This document shows positions 47,176 through 56,913 of a stretch of DNA of 64,000 nt, in pieces. The DNA comes from Gellertiella hungarica (GTDB lineage Bacteria; Pseudomonadota; Alphaproteobacteria; Rhizobiales; Rhizobiaceae). Numbering within the stretch: position 1 is the first letter of the stretch; every line of letters starts with the position of its first letter. Position numbers and translations under genes: made by a program. The notes under the pieces are model-generated. The model saw nothing but the letters and a program-made list of their open reading frames with translations, searched no databases and was not told the DNA's origin. The stretch is from NCBI RefSeq assembly GCF_014197145.1, contig NZ_JACIEZ010000001.1:744001-808000 (forward strand), given 5' to 3'.

Positions 47176-49011
47176 ATGTTTCAAAGTTTCGACGTCACCG
47201 CGACCCCTCAGTTCGGCAAGGAGCGCGTGGACGCCCTGCGTGCCCGTTTCGATGCGGACGGGGTGGATGCGGTGCTGATCCCCCGCGCGGACGATTATCA
47301 GGGCGAATATGTGCCGGCATCGGCCGAGCGGCTTGCCTATGTGACCGGCTTCACCGGTTCGGCCGGGATCCTCATGGTGACGCGGGACAGGGCGGTGGTC
47401 TTTGTCGACGGGCGTTACGTCACCCAGTTGCAGGAACAGGTGGACCGCGAGGTCTTCACCGGCGGCGATCTCGTGAACGAGCCGCCGCACCTTTACATCC
47501 TGCGCAAGGGTCTGAAGGGCCTGCGCCTCGGTCTCGATCCGTGGATGCACACCGGCGCCGAAATCCGCCGGCTGGAAAAGACGCTGGCCGAGGTCGGCGG
47601 CTCCCTCGTCTTCCTTGCCGAAAATCCCGTCGACCGGATCTGGACCGACCGTCCGGCAGAGCCGATGGGGCAGGTGTCCATCCAGGATCTCCCTCAGTCC
47701 GGCCAGCTTGCCGCCGAGAAGATCGAGGCGATCCGCAAGGAGCTTTCGGAGAAGGGGCAGGATGCGGTTCTCATCACCGATCCGTCGTCCCTTGCGTGGA
47801 TCTTCAACATCCGCGGTCTCGATGTCCCCCGCACGCCGCATCCGCTGGGGCGGGCGATCGTCCATGCGAAGGGCAAGCCCGACCTGTTCCTCGATCGCCG
47901 CAAGACCGGGATCGAGGCGGAGGCCTATCTCGGGCAACTGGCACACCAGAAAGCCCCCGGTGAACTGCCCGCGGTCCTGAAGGCCCTGGCTGGCGAAGGC
48001 AAGCGGATTGCCGTCGACCCCGACCTGACACCCTATGCGCTCGTGCGTCTGATCCGCGATGCGGGCGGCGAGGTTGTCGAAGCGGGCGATCCCGCGAAAA
48101 TTCCGCGCGCCTGCAAGAATCAGGCGGAGATCAATGGTTCGGCGGCGGCCCATCTGCAGGATGGCGCTGCCATGGTGGAGTTCCTCGCCTGGCTCTCTGC
48201 CGTGAAGCCCGGCACCCTCACCGAAATCGATGCGGCAAAGCGCCTCGAAGCCTGCCGCCGCGCGGTCGGCGAGCGGATGCAGAACCCGCTGAAGGACATC
48301 TCTTTCGACACGATTGCCGGCGCTGGCGAGCACGCGGCCATCATGCATTATCGCGTCACGACCGATACGGACCGGATCATCGCACCCGGTGAACTGTTCC
48401 TGATCGATTCCGGCGGACAGTATATCAACGGGACGACCGACATCACCCGTACCGTCGGCATCGGCGAGGTGCCGGAGGAGCAGCGCCGCTTCTTCACGCT
48501 GGTGCTGAAGGGGATGATTGCCATTTCCACCGCCCGCTTCCCCAAGGGCACGCGCGGACAGGATCTCGACCCGCTCGCGCGCATCGCGCTGTGGAAGGCG
48601 GGCGCGGACTATGCCCACGGCACCGGGCATGGCGTCGGCTCCTATCTCTCCGTCCACGAGGGGCCGCAGCGCATCTCACGGCTCGGCACGCAGGAACTGC
48701 TGCCGGGCATGATCCTTTCGAACGAGCCCGGCTATTACCGGCCCGGCGCCTTCGGCATCCGCATCGAGAACCTCATCTTCGTCAGGGAGGCGGAGGAGAT
48801 CGAGGGCGGCGACATGGCGATGCTCGGCTTCGAGACGCTGACCTTCTGCCCCATCGACCGGTCGCTGATCGTGACTGCGCTGCTGACCCGGGAGGAGCTT
48901 TTCTGGATCGATGCCTATCACGCGGAAACGCGGGAGCGTCTCCTGCCCCTCATCGAAGACGAGGCTGTACGCCAATGGCTCGTCGAGGCGACGGCGCCGC
49001 TCAGAAACTGA
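47176..49011 (+). CDS. pepP: Xaa-Pro aminopeptidase (aminopeptidase P, M24B)
   Basis: 611 residues from ATG 47176 (a frame open up to 47029 contains no family sequence). Three-domain aminopeptidase P: two creatinase-like N-terminal domains (about 10-300), catalytic pita-bread domain (about 305-560) and a C-terminal tail. Metal ligands: Asp in LIDSGGQY, Asp in GTTDITRT, His in HGTGHGVG, Glu in LSNEPGYY and Glu in IRIENL. The enzyme removes N-terminal residues before proline. It lies in the long class of about 600 residues as in eukaryotic cytosolic APP1. It has no signal peptide. A partial duplication follows at the 3' end. Confidence 0.92.
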   Translation: MFQSFDVTATPQFGKERVDALRARFDADGVDAVLIPRADDYQGEYVPASAERLAYVTGFTGSAGILMVTRDRAVVFVDGRYVTQLQEQVDREVFTGGDLVNEPPHLYILRKGLKGLRLGLDPWMHTGAEIRRLEKTLAEVGGSLVFLAENPVDRIWTDRPAEPMGQVSIQDLPQSGQLAAEKIEAIRKELSEKGQDAVLITDPSSLAWIFNIRGLDVPRTPHPLGRAIVHAKGKPDLFLDRRKTGIEAEAYLGQLAHQKAPGELPAVLKALAGEGKRIAVDPDLTPYALVRLIRDAGGEVVEAGDPAKIPRACKNQAEINGSAAAHLQDGAAMVEFLAWLSAVKPGTLTEIDAAKRLEACRRAVGERMQNPLKDISFDTIAGAGEHAAIMHYRVTTDTDRIIAPGELFLIDSGGQYINGTTDITRTVGIGEVPEEQRRFFTLVLKGMIAISTARFPKGTRGQDLDPLARIALWKAGADYAHGTGHGVGSYLSVHEGPQRISRLGTQELLPGMILSNEPGYYRPGAFGIRIENLIFVREAEEIEGGDMAMLGFETLTFCPIDRSLIVTALLTREELFWIDAYHAETRERLLPLIEDEAVRQWLVEATAPLRN

Positions 49012-49048
49012 TTCAGGAAAACCGGCCGCCGCGCAGAAACTGATTCAG
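48997..49048 (+). repeat. 20-bp near-perfect direct repeat over the pepP stop codon
   Basis: Copies at 48997-49016 and 49029-49048 (ccgcNcagaaactgattcag, one mismatch) with a 32-bp period. The first copy contains the last codons and stop of the aminopeptidase. CGGCCGCC (49023-49030) and GGCGGCCG (49051-49058) form a stem around the second copy. Confidence 0.8.
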
Positions 49049-49090
49049 CGGGCGGCCGCAACGTGTTGAAATCGAAGCGGTGCGGCCGGC

Positions 49091-49405
49091 TTACCAGCCG
49101 CCGCCGTGGCGCAGGGCCATGACCACAACCCAGCCTGCGGCCAGCATGGTCAGCACATTGAAGCGCAGCCCGACAACGAGCGCGACGGCCATGGCGATCT
49201 TCAGCTCCGGCCCGCCGGCATAGAAGTTCGGCGCGACGAGTGTCGTCAGAACGGCCGCGGGAACGGCGTTCAGCGCCGCATCGAGCCGGGGCGGGATGGT
49301 TTTCATCCGCGTGATCAGAAAATAGCCGCCGATACGGGTGGCGAAGGTGGCAACTGCTGCTGCCAGAATGAGAATCAGCATGTCGAGGTGCAGGAAGCCG
49401 TCCAT
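49091..49405 (-). CDS. azlD: AzlD-family branched-chain amino acid exporter subunit
   Basis: 104 residues with about three membrane helices. ATFATRIGGYFL near the N-terminus, and LNAVPAAVLTTLVAPNF are typical of AzlD, the small partner of AzlC. It starts 3 bases after azlC, as in other azlCD pairs. The pair exports branched-chain amino acids or analogues in B. subtilis; here the substrate is inferred. Confidence 0.88.
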   Translation of the reverse strand: MDGFLHLDMLILILAAAVATFATRIGGYFLITRMKTIPPRLDAALNAVPAAVLTTLVAPNFYAGGPELKIAMAVALVVGLRFNVLTMLAAGWVVVMALRHGGGW

Positions 49406-49408
49406 GGA

Positions 49409-50116
49409 TCAGGCCTCCTCGACGGTTGCGGGTGCGGACGCCTTGACCGGCATCAGCGCCGCCACGATCACGCCGGCAAGCGCCCCGACACTCACATGCC
49501 AGGGCGAGCCGATGTAGCGGTAGGCAAGAATCGACCCGATGGCCGCCGTCAGCGCGACGGGCAGGAAATTGTCCCGCTTGCGGAAGCCGAAGACCAGCCC
49601 GAGGAAATAGACCGGCAGCAGGACATCGAGCCCGATGACCTTGGGGTCGGTGATGAGGTTCCCCAGGAGCGCGCCGATCAGCGTTACCACGAGCCACGGC
49701 ACATAGATGATCGTGCCGAGCCCCATATACCAGGCGAAGGTGACCGCGCGGCCGCTTTCCCCCCGTTTCACGGTCTCCGCAAACTGCGGGTCGGTAAGCA
49801 GGAAGAAGGTGAGGAATTTCTGCATTCCGTTGAAATGCAGGATGAAGCGGGTCATGGCGGCAGAATAGAGAATATGCCGGAAATTGACCGCGAAGATCGA
49901 AAGTATGATCAGCCAGGGCTGAACGCGATGGCCGAAGAGCTCGAGGCCGACCAGCTGGCTTGCCCCGGCAAAGACGGTGGCGCTCATCAGCGTCGCCTCG
50001 AAGATCGTCTGCCCATTCTGCACCGCCACCGCGCCGAAAAGGGCGCCGAAGGGAGCGGCGGACAGCACGATGGGAACGCCGACGCGCATGCCCTCGCGGA
50101 AATCGGAACCGGTCAT
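49409..50116 (-). CDS. azlC: AzlC-family branched-chain amino acid exporter subunit
   Basis: About 235 residues from ATG 50116 (an AAGG site lies 11 bases upstream); ATG 50197 would add 27 residues without family match. About six membrane helices. FREGMRVGVPIVLSAAPFGALFGA is the typical AzlC start, then FAGASQLVGLELFG and VNFRHILYSAAM. It forms an exporter with AzlD. The two genes are followed by no clear terminator on the minus strand. Confidence 0.9.
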   Translation of the reverse strand: MTGSDFREGMRVGVPIVLSAAPFGALFGAVAVQNGQTIFEATLMSATVFAGASQLVGLELFGHRVQPWLIILSIFAVNFRHILYSAAMTRFILHFNGMQKFLTFFLLTDPQFAETVKRGESGRAVTFAWYMGLGTIIYVPWLVVTLIGALLGNLITDPKVIGLDVLLPVYFLGLVFGFRKRDNFLPVALTAAIGSILAYRYIGSPWHVSVGALAGVIVAALMPVKASAPATVEEA

Positions 50117-50355
50117 GAAGGAGAACCTTTCGAAACGAATATCCTGAAGTAGCCGCAGAGGGGGCTCTGCACAAACGTCTTTGGCTGATGCCCCCATTTA
50201 TTCTGCTTATCGTTATGGACCGCCTCCATCTTCGGGCAAGCCAGCCCCCCGAAGATCGGCTGCAAGGGACTATGAGAGTCCATCAACGAGGATCACGCCA
50301 TCATGACGATGGACCGGCTGCGCCGGCAGTGCTCTTTCGAGAGGTTCAGGAGTTC

Positions 50356-50619
50356 ATGAAAAAGGTCGAATTCTCCAAGGAACAGAAAACCGCCATTGCC
50401 CGACGCGTGCAGCGCTACTTCATGGAGCAGCTGGATGCGGAGATCGGAACCGTGTCGGCCATATTCCTACTTGATTTCTTTGCCGACGAAATCGGCGGGC
50501 ATTTCTATAATCGTGGCCTGATCGATGCCCATGAAGCGCTCGCTGCCCGCCTCGACGATGTTTTCGACGAGGTCTGGAAGCTCGAGATGCAGACGGCGCC
50601 CGTTCACCACAACGCCTGA
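50356..50619 (+). CDS. DUF2164 family protein
   Basis: 87 residues from ATG 50356, where CAGGAG stands 4-5 bases upstream; a longer open frame from 50188 has no family features. FSKEQKTAIARRVQRYFMEQLDAEIGTVSAIFLLDFFADEIGGHFYNRG is the DUF2164 core. Function unknown. Soluble, acidic, no signal. The gene is followed by a strong terminator and stands alone. Confidence 0.85.
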   Translation: MKKVEFSKEQKTAIARRVQRYFMEQLDAEIGTVSAIFLLDFFADEIGGHFYNRGLIDAHEALAARLDDVFDEVWKLEMQTAPVHHNA

Positions 50620-50635
50620 AGGGCCCCAATCAGAG

Positions 50636-50663
50636 AAAAGGTAGCGCCGCAGCGCTGCCTTTT
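50636..50663. terminator. Rho-independent terminator between convergent genes
   Basis: AAAAGGTAGCGC pairs with GCGCTGCCTTTT (one T-G wobble) around loop CGCA, followed by further T. Confidence 0.85.
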
Positions 50664-50682
50664 TTCGTTGGGAGGACATCAT

Positions 50683-51078
50683 TCATCTGCGCCCGGGCAA
50701 CCTGCCTTCCAGGGCAGGCATGAGGGCGAAGACGATCTGGCCGGCCAGACCTGCTGCCCCCTCCGGCGTCGACAGCGCCGCCAGAAATGCGCCGATGCCC
50801 GCGCCGGTCAGCACCGCGGAAAGAAGATACTCCGCCAGCATCAGAAGACAGAAGGCGAGAAAGCCCATCCCCAGCCGTAGAGGCAGGGCAGGGTTTACCG
50901 GCCGAAGCCGGAGAACGAGCCTGAGCGCAGCCCAGGAGAGGGCCAGTATCAGCGGCAGCTCGATCAGCACCGCGCCAAGCGCACCTGTCACGGGCGCAAC
51001 AACAAGCACCCGCAGGGTGCCTATCAAGGCTCCCGCTGCAAAGACCAGCACGAAATAGAGGAAGGCGGCACGCGGCAT
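50683..51078 (-). CDS. Small four-helix membrane protein after panB
   Basis: 131 residues with four hydrophobic segments (about 5-22, 30-52, 66-88, 95-120). The sequence has AGALIGTLRVLVVAPVTGALGAVLIELPLILALSW. I do not recognise a named family. It starts 13 bases after panB, so it is probably the third gene of the panC-panB operon, though a role in pantothenate synthesis or transport cannot be claimed from sequence. Confidence 0.7.
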   Translation of the reverse strand: MPRAAFLYFVLVFAAGALIGTLRVLVVAPVTGALGAVLIELPLILALSWAALRLVLRLRPVNPALPLRLGMGFLAFCLLMLAEYLLSAVLTGAGIGAFLAALSTPEGAAGLAGQIVFALMPALEGRLPGRR

Positions 51079-51091
51079 GGCACGCCCTTCG

Positions 51092-51922
51092 TCAGAGCGG
51101 CTGCTTCTTCATCTGGAACGTATGCTCCGGGCCGGGGAACGACCGGGCCTTGACCTCGGCTGCATAGTCCTCGACGGCCCTGGAGATCACCGGCGCCAGA
51201 GAAGCGAAGTGCTTCACGAAGCGCGGCTTGAAATCCGTGAAGACACCCAGCATGTCGTCCACCACGAGGACCTGACCGTCACAGGCGGGCGAGGCGCCGA
51301 TTCCGATGGTGGGAATGGGGCAGTCATCGCTGATTTCGCGGGCGAGCGGCTCTATCGTCCCCTCGACGACCATCGAAAAGGCGCCGGAATGACCGACCGC
51401 AAGCGCATCGCGCTTGATCTTTTCCGCTTCAGCAGTGGTCCGGCCCAGGGAGCGGTAACCGCCCGACGCATTCACCTGCTGCGGCATGAGGCCGACATGG
51501 CCCATGACGGGAATGCCGCGGAGGGTGAGGAAGGATATCGTCTCGGCCATCTCCGCGCCGCCTTCCAGCTTCACGCCGTCACAGCCGGTTTCCTTCATCA
51601 GCCGGGCCGCATTGCGGAAGGCCTGTTCCGGTCCCTCCTGATAGGAGCCGAACGGCATGTCCACGATGACGCAGGCATTCTCCACGCCCCGCATCACGGC
51701 CTGGCCATGCGCGATCATCATCTCCATGGTCACGGGGATCGTGTTGGGCAGCCCGTAAAGCACCATGCCAAGGCTGTCGCCGACAAGCAGGAGATCGCAA
51801 TGCGGGTCGAGCAGCTTGGCAATCGGCGTGGTATAGGCCGTGAGGCTGACCACGGGCCGAACGCCCTTCAACGCAGTGATATCGGCGGTGGTGAGCCGCT
51901 TCTTGCGAACAGCCATGCTCAT
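51092..51922 (-). CDS. panB: 3-methyl-2-oxobutanoate hydroxymethyltransferase
   Basis: 276 residues. PanB makes ketopantoate from alpha-ketoisovalerate with methylene-tetrahydrofolate, the first step of pantothenate synthesis. [28 protein letters not shown] (Mg2+ ligand Asp), [16 protein letters not shown] and GHVGLMPQ are present. [16 protein letters not shown] follows; these are all family motifs. One base separates it from panC. Length is normal. Confidence 0.96.
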   Translation of the reverse strand: MSMAVRKKRLTTADITALKGVRPVVSLTAYTTPIAKLLDPHCDLLLVGDSLGMVLYGLPNTIPVTMEMMIAHGQAVMRGVENACVIVDMPFGSYQEGPEQAFRNAARLMKETGCDGVKLEGGAEMAETISFLTLRGIPVMGHVGLMPQQVNASGGYRSLGRTTAEAEKIKRDALAVGHSGAFSMVVEGTIEPLAREISDDCPIPTIGIGASPACDGQVLVVDDMLGVFTDFKPRFVKHFASLAPVISRAVEDYAAEVKARSFPGPEHTFQMKKQPL

Positions 51923-51923
51923 G

Positions 51924-52799
51924 TCAGGCAGCCTTCGTTATGGGAGCGATTGCCTTGCGGCCGATCACGCGATTGTCGAGAAGCTTGGTCCGGCCGAAGC
52001 GGACGAAGAGCAGGAGCAGAACCGGCCCGTCGACGCGATCGAGGGCCTCGAGCGTCTCCGGATGGCGAAGGGCCACCACTTCCGGATCCGCCAGCGGCTC
52101 GCGGCGGATGAAGTCCCGGATCGCGGCCTCGAAGGCCTTGATGTCAGTCATCCCGCTGCGGAAGAGGCGCTCGGCCTCTTCGAGGGCATGCGGCACGATC
52201 ACGGCCGCCTTGCGCTCTTCGGGCGTCAGATAGACATTGCGGGACGAGCAGGCGAGGCCGTCCTTCTCGCGCACCGTTTCGACGGGGACGACGCGGACCG
52301 GCATCGCCAGATCCTTCACCATGCGCTGGATGATGGTGACCTGCTGGTAGTCCTTCTCGCCGAAATAGGCGGCATCGGGCTGCACGATGTTGAAAAGCTT
52401 GGTGACGACCGTTGCCACGCCGGCAAAATGGCCGGGGCGCACGGAGCCTTCGAGTTCGGAACCGAGGCGCGGCACGTCGACCACCGTCTGCATAGGCTCC
52501 GGATACATGTCCTCCACCTCGGGCGCGAAGAGGATGTCGACGCCGCCGGAAACGAGCAGGGCGCTGTCGCGCGGAAGGTCGCGGGGATATCGGGCGAGGT
52601 CCTCGTTCGCACCGAACTGCAGCGGGTTCACGAAGATGGACACGACCGTCACATCATTTTCTGCGCGGGAATGGGCAACGAGCGACATGTGGCCGTCATG
52701 AAGATAGCCCATTGTGGGAACGAGACCGATGCTGCGGCCTGCCTTGCGATGGGCGGAAACGAGTTCGCGCAGCCGGGCGATAGTCTTGACGGTTTCCAA
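51924..52799 (-). CDS. panC: Pantothenate synthetase
   Basis: 291 residues. PanC condenses pantoate and beta-alanine with [18 protein letters not shown] holds the HxGH-type ATP site (HDGH, about 34-37); [29 protein letters not shown] and [12 protein letters not shown] (KMSKS-like region) follow. It is the first gene of the panCB operon; the ~140 bases before it hold no obvious promoter, only a short CCCAA/TTGGG dyad near 52890-52905. Confidence 0.96.
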   Translation of the reverse strand: METVKTIARLRELVSAHRKAGRSIGLVPTMGYLHDGHMSLVAHSRAENDVTVVSIFVNPLQFGANEDLARYPRDLPRDSALLVSGGVDILFAPEVEDMYPEPMQTVVDVPRLGSELEGSVRPGHFAGVATVVTKLFNIVQPDAAYFGEKDYQQVTIIQRMVKDLAMPVRVVPVETVREKDGLACSSRNVYLTPEERKAAVIVPHALEEAERLFRSGMTDIKAFEAAIRDFIRREPLADPEVVALRHPETLEALDRVDGPVLLLLFVRFGRTKLLDNRVIGRKAIAPITKAA

Positions 52800-52943
52800 C
52801 TCCAGCCCTCCCTCTGCCGGGTTAGCGCGGGATCAAGGCCCGCGGGCGTCCATGGGTTCTGTGGTAAACTGTGCAGTGCAAAAAAGCAAACCCAACATTT
52901 GGGCAACTGTCCAAAAGGCGGGCAGGGATTGCCTTCTCCGGCG

Positions 52944-53579
52944 TCACCGGGAGGCTTCGGCGAGAATGTCCGCACTCGTCACGACCGGCACGCCTGCCGC
53001 CCGCATCTGCGAAACGGCGGCCTCGACTCCCTCAGGAGAAATGCCGCGGGAGAGGTCCGAGACGAAGCGGACCCTGACGCCGGGCAGGAGCTCGAGAGCG
53101 TCGAGAACCGAGAATTTCACGCAGTAATCCGTTGCCAGTCCGCCGATGTCGAGTGCCGTGACGCCCCGGCGCCGGATCTCGTCGGCGAGGCCGGTGAGGG
53201 CTGAGCGATCATTGTCCCGGAAGGCGGAATAGCTATCCACGCCAATATCTTGGCCCTTCTTCTGGACAAAGTGAATCCGGCTTTTCTCAAGTTGTGGATG
53301 AAAGTCGGCGTCCTCCGTCCCCCGGACGCAGTGGTCGGGCCAGAGCATCTGCGGCTTGCCTGACAGCGTGCCCATTTCGAAGGGCCGTGCGTGCGGATGC
53401 TGGGAGGCGAAGCTGCCGTGATTGGCAGGATGCCAGTCCTGCGAGGCGAGGATGAGGTCATAGCCGCCATCCCGCATCAGCCGGTTGGCCACGGGTATCA
53501 CCTGATCGCCTTCCGCAACGGGCAGGTTTCCGCCCGGGCAGAACCCGTTCTGCAGATCGACAAGAAGCAAAGCCTTCAT
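52944..53579 (-). CDS. pncA: Nicotinamidase
   Basis: 211 residues from ATG 53579 (AAGGA 8 bases upstream); ATG 53588 overlaps that site. PncA hydrolyses nicotinamide to nicotinate for NAD salvage. The catalytic triad is Asp8 (LLLVDLQNGF), Lys in KKGQDIGVDSYSAF and Cys in GLATDYCVKF. The metal site is SQDWHPANHGSFASQHP. Length is normal. It lies upstream of panC in the same direction, so NAD and CoA precursors may share control (inference). Confidence 0.95.
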   Translation of the reverse strand: MKALLLVDLQNGFCPGGNLPVAEGDQVIPVANRLMRDGGYDLILASQDWHPANHGSFASQHPHARPFEMGTLSGKPQMLWPDHCVRGTEDADFHPQLEKSRIHFVQKKGQDIGVDSYSAFRDNDRSALTGLADEIRRRGVTALDIGGLATDYCVKFSVLDALELLPGVRVRFVSDLSRGISPEGVEAAVSQMRAAGVPVVTSADILAEASR

Positions 53580-53676
53580 CAGCGCCATCCTTTCTTTGCG
53601 CTGCAACATGGCAAGGCCCGGCGGCCACGGCAAGAGCGGCGGCAGAAAAAGACCGCCCTCATGCTCGGCAAGGCCG

Positions 53677-56442
53677 TCACTTCATCTGTTTCGGATCGCC
53701 CGCAACCGAGATCGCGATCGGCTGGGCTGCGATGCGGCTTGCCTGCGCCTGAACGTCCTGAAGCGTCAGATCGTCGATCCGCTTCAGGTAGGTTGCCAGA
53801 TCGCCAAGCGTGTAGCCGGTGGATTCGAGCCCCACCACGAGGCCGGCCAGACTGCTGCCATTGGCCGTGGCGGACAGAAACTCCGACTTCATCGTCTTGC
53901 GGGCGGTTTCGAATTCCTCCGGCGTGATGGGCCGGGTTGCCATCTCCTTCACGATCCTGCGGATTTCGCCGAGGGAATCGCTGGTGTGAGCGGTGTCGAC
54001 CGCGGCCTGGATGTAGAGAAGGGCATTGTCCAGTCCGCGCGTTCCCTGCGTTTCCGCGCTGATGCCGTAGGACCAGCCCTTCTCCTCGCGAAGAACGAGG
54101 TTGAGACGGCTCTTGAAGGTGCCGCCGAGGATGCGGACCGCGAGGTCGAATGCGGGGCCGTCCGCGGTTTCGGGAGAGGGGGCCTTCATCGCCGCGATGA
54201 TCATGCTCTGCGTCGCGCCTTCGACAGGCCGCCTGGTCAGGCCCTCCGCGACCGTCGGACGGACGGGCTCGGGCGAAAGGGGGGCATTGCGTCCGCCTGT
54301 CCAGCCGGCAAAGGCCTTGTCGAGACGAGCCTTCACATCGTCGGCATCGAGGGCGGCGACGACATGGACCGTTGCCCGCTCGGGCTGCACCAGTCCGTCG
54401 AAGATGCTGCGCGCCCGCTCCGGTGTCAGCGCCTGCAGGCCCTCCGCGGTGCTTTCGCGCGCTTCTGCCGCATTCGCCGGATAGATCTGGCCGACAAGGC
54501 CGCGGAGGGCCTGATAGCCGGGATCCAGCCTGCGCTGTTCGATGCCGGTCATCGCACCCTCGATCATCGCCTTCCATTCCTTGGCATCGAAGCGGGGGCG
54601 CATGATCGCCTGCGAAAGATAGAATGCGGCAGTGTCGAATTTTTTCAGCGGTGCGGAGGCGCCAAGGACGGAGCGATAGGCCCCCGCATTGCCGCTGAGG
54701 CTTATCCCCTCCTGCTTCAGTTTTTGATCGAGTGACACCAGGGGCGTATCTCCCAGTCCGCGGCTGCCGATCCCGAGCGCGATGTCGGCAAGGGCAGGCT
54801 CCGCTGCGGTCGTTCCGCCCGGGACGACGATCGCTATGCTTGCCCGCTGCGCGTCGCTGCTCTTGTAGACGAGCAGTTTCGCACCGTTTGCCAGCACGCG
54901 CTCCGACATCTCCGGCAACTCAAGGCCCGCAACCGCGTCCATTTCGAGCTTCGGCATGGGAATGTCGGGTCGCGCCGGGGCCTCTTCCGGCTGGAGCGCA
55001 CCGGTCGAATCCGCCAGCGCCGGGGGATAGGTGGCATTGCGTGGTCCCGGGAGCAGCCGCACGGAGACGGCGGGTCTGTCGAGCAGCGACTTCAGCAGAT
55101 CGGTCAACTCCTCCGGGGTGACCTCCCGGGCGAGCGTTTCCTGATCGCGCCAGGTCGCGGCATCTCCTCCCCAGGCGGCGGCATTGGCAAGGCCGATGGC
55201 AAAGCCGAGCGGCGAGTTGGGCAGGTTGTCGAGGCCCTCCTTGAGTTGCGACCGCGCCGCATCGAGAGCTTCCGGGGAAATGCCCTCCGCCGCGATGGCA
55301 CCGAGCGTTGTCCTGAGTGCCGTCTCCAGCTTCTCGACAGGCACGCCCTTTGCGGCCGATGCGCTGACGGAGAAGGTGCCACCCAGGTTGCGAAACTCGA
55401 AGCCTGCCCCTGCCGAATTCGCAATGCGCTCGTCGATGACCAGCTTCTGCTGGAGCGAGCTTTTGCCCGTGGAAAGCACTGCCCCCAGCAACATGTGCTC
55501 GACCGCTTCCTTCGACAGTCCTTCCGGACCGGGCCAGGCCATGCTGATCGCGGGCTCGGTGACGGCATCCTTGAAGACGAGCTGCTTCGGCTCGCCAAGG
55601 GGCGGCACAGGGCCGGCTTCGGAACCCAGTCCGATCTTCTCGAGCATCCGGTTGAACCACCGGGTGACTGCCCAGCCGCGATCGGGTGCCGGGATGAGGC
55701 CGAAGGTCAGCTCGATGTCCGCTTTAGCCCGCGTCACATCGAAATTTCCTGAAATCGCCAGTGTGGCCCGATCCGGCAGGTAGTTGAGCCGGTGGAAGGC
55801 GACCACATCCTCGAGGCGGGCCGCCTGCAGGTCCTTGATCGAGCCGATCACCGCATGGGCATAGGGATGGCCGGCAGGAGCGAGCTCGACATTCATCTGC
55901 TCGACAGCCGCGCCGCCGGGCGAATCCAGCGTGTTCTGCCGCATTTCGTTGAGGACGACCGCGCGCTGGTTGTCGAGATCTTCCTGCGTCACGCCATTGG
56001 CAAGATTGGCCATGCGGTCGGCTTCCAGCCGGATGAATTCCGGCAGGGCCTCCTTCGGGCCGGTGTTGTGATAGGTCGTCGAATCCCATTCCGTGTAGGC
56101 ATTGTTTTCTCCGCCGACGGCGGAGATGGCCGCATCGTAATCGGGCACGTCGGGCGTGCCTTCGAACATCAGGTGCTCGAAGAGATGGGCAAAGCCCGAA
56201 CGACCCGGTTTTTCATCGGCCGATCCCACTTCGTAAAGCACGACCGTGCTGACCGTCTGGGAATTGCGCGTCGGAGCCAGAACCACCGTCAGCCCGTTTT
56301 CCAGCTTGTACTGTTCTATCTCGGGTGCCTGCTGCTCCGCGCCCAGCGGCAGCGGGAAGGAAAGCGTCGCGGCCAGAAGCGAGGCGGACACGATACGGGC
56401 GAGAGGCGATCTGATCAGCATGAGGTTTCCGGTTCCAGACAT
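53677..56442 (-). CDS. Two-domain M16 zinc peptidase, exported
   Basis: 921 residues. A signal peptide (about 8-35, LPLGA) points to the periplasm. Two M16 (pitrilysin-like) halves: the N-terminal half has the inverted zinc motif HxxEH as HLFEH (86-90) and distal Glu166 in VVLNEMRQ, the C-terminal half lacks it and has the EEKGWSYGIS substrate loop seen in inactive M16 halves. The two-half chain is like pitrilysin, split from PqqL-type proteins. Likely degrades peptides in the periplasm; substrate unknown. ATG 56421 (at the signal) is an alternative start. Confidence 0.9.
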   Translation of the reverse strand: MSGTGNLMLIRSPLARIVSASLLAATLSFPLPLGAEQQAPEIEQYKLENGLTVVLAPTRNSQTVSTVVLYEVGSADEKPGRSGFAHLFEHLMFEGTPDVPDYDAAISAVGGENNAYTEWDSTTYHNTGPKEALPEFIRLEADRMANLANGVTQEDLDNQRAVVLNEMRQNTLDSPGGAAVEQMNVELAPAGHPYAHAVIGSIKDLQAARLEDVVAFHRLNYLPDRATLAISGNFDVTRAKADIELTFGLIPAPDRGWAVTRWFNRMLEKIGLGSEAGPVPPLGEPKQLVFKDAVTEPAISMAWPGPEGLSKEAVEHMLLGAVLSTGKSSLQQKLVIDERIANSAGAGFEFRNLGGTFSVSASAAKGVPVEKLETALRTTLGAIAAEGISPEALDAARSQLKEGLDNLPNSPLGFAIGLANAAAWGGDAATWRDQETLAREVTPEELTDLLKSLLDRPAVSVRLLPGPRNATYPPALADSTGALQPEEAPARPDIPMPKLEMDAVAGLELPEMSERVLANGAKLLVYKSSDAQRASIAIVVPGGTTAAEPALADIALGIGSRGLGDTPLVSLDQKLKQEGISLSGNAGAYRSVLGASAPLKKFDTAAFYLSQAIMRPRFDAKEWKAMIEGAMTGIEQRRLDPGYQALRGLVGQIYPANAAEARESTAEGLQALTPERARSIFDGLVQPERATVHVVAALDADDVKARLDKAFAGWTGGRNAPLSPEPVRPTVAEGLTRRPVEGATQSMIIAAMKAPSPETADGPAFDLAVRILGGTFKSRLNLVLREEKGWSYGISAETQGTRGLDNALLYIQAAVDTAHTSDSLGEIRRIVKEMATRPITPEEFETARKTMKSEFLSATANGSSLAGLVVGLESTGYTLGDLATYLKRIDDLTLQDVQAQASRIAAQPIAISVAGDPKQMK

Positions 56443-56527
56443 GGGTCCGCGAGGGCTGCGGGATCATAGCGGCCAAACTGGGGCGGAAAAGCCGCGACAC
56501 TACGCAGGGCACAAGAAATACGGCCGC

Positions 56528-56560
56528 TTGACATATCCATAGCTGTAAAGTTATATAACT
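56528..56560 (+). promoter_or_regulatory. Promoter and operator of the ArsR-type regulator
   Basis: TTGACA (56528-56533, perfect -35), 18 bases, TATATA (56552-56557). A perfect 12-bp palindrome AGTTATATAACT (56549-56560) covers the -10, with another AGTTAT at 56565. This placing would let the regulator repress its own operon. Confidence 0.7.
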
Positions 56561-56580
56561 CAAAAGTTATGGAGTGCGGC

Positions 56581-56913
56581 ATGCAGAATCTCGATCAGTC
56601 CTTCAATGCGCTGGCTGACCCGACCAGGCGTGCGATCCTGGCGCGGCTGGCGCGCGGTGAGGCGACCGTGCTGGAGCTTGCGGCGCCGTTTTCCATGTCT
56701 CAGCCTGCAATCTCCAAGCATCTGAAGGTGCTGGAGGGGGCAGGGCTGGTATCCCGGCGGGTGGACGGCACACGCCGGCCGTGCCGTCTGGAGCCGGCAG
56801 CGCTGGATGCGATCGACCGGTGGATCGCCGATCTCAGACGGGTTCTGGAAACCAATTACAGCCGACTGGACGCCTTGCTGGCGGATATCGAAATGAACGA
56901 AGGAGAAGCATGA
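56581..56913 (+). CDS. ArsR-family winged-helix regulator
   Basis: 110 residues from ATG 56581 (GGAG 6-7 bases upstream; ATG 56569 lacks a site). LADPTRRAILARLARGEATVLELAAPFSMSQPAISKHLKVLE is the ArsR wHTH; the recognition helix is SQPAISKHLKVL. There is no Cys metal site (no CxC or ELCVCD), so it is of the non-metal kind that pairs with SRPBCC proteins. Overlaps the next gene by 4 bases (ATGA). Confidence 0.92.
   Translation: MQNLDQSFNALADPTRRAILARLARGEATVLELAAPFSMSQPAISKHLKVLEGAGLVSRRVDGTRRPCRLEPAALDAIDRWIADLRRVLETNYSRLDALLADIEMNEGEA

Noticed and set aside
52886-52906. CCCAA-CAT-TTGGG dyad before panC as an operator
   Set aside because: Only 5-bp arms; common by chance.
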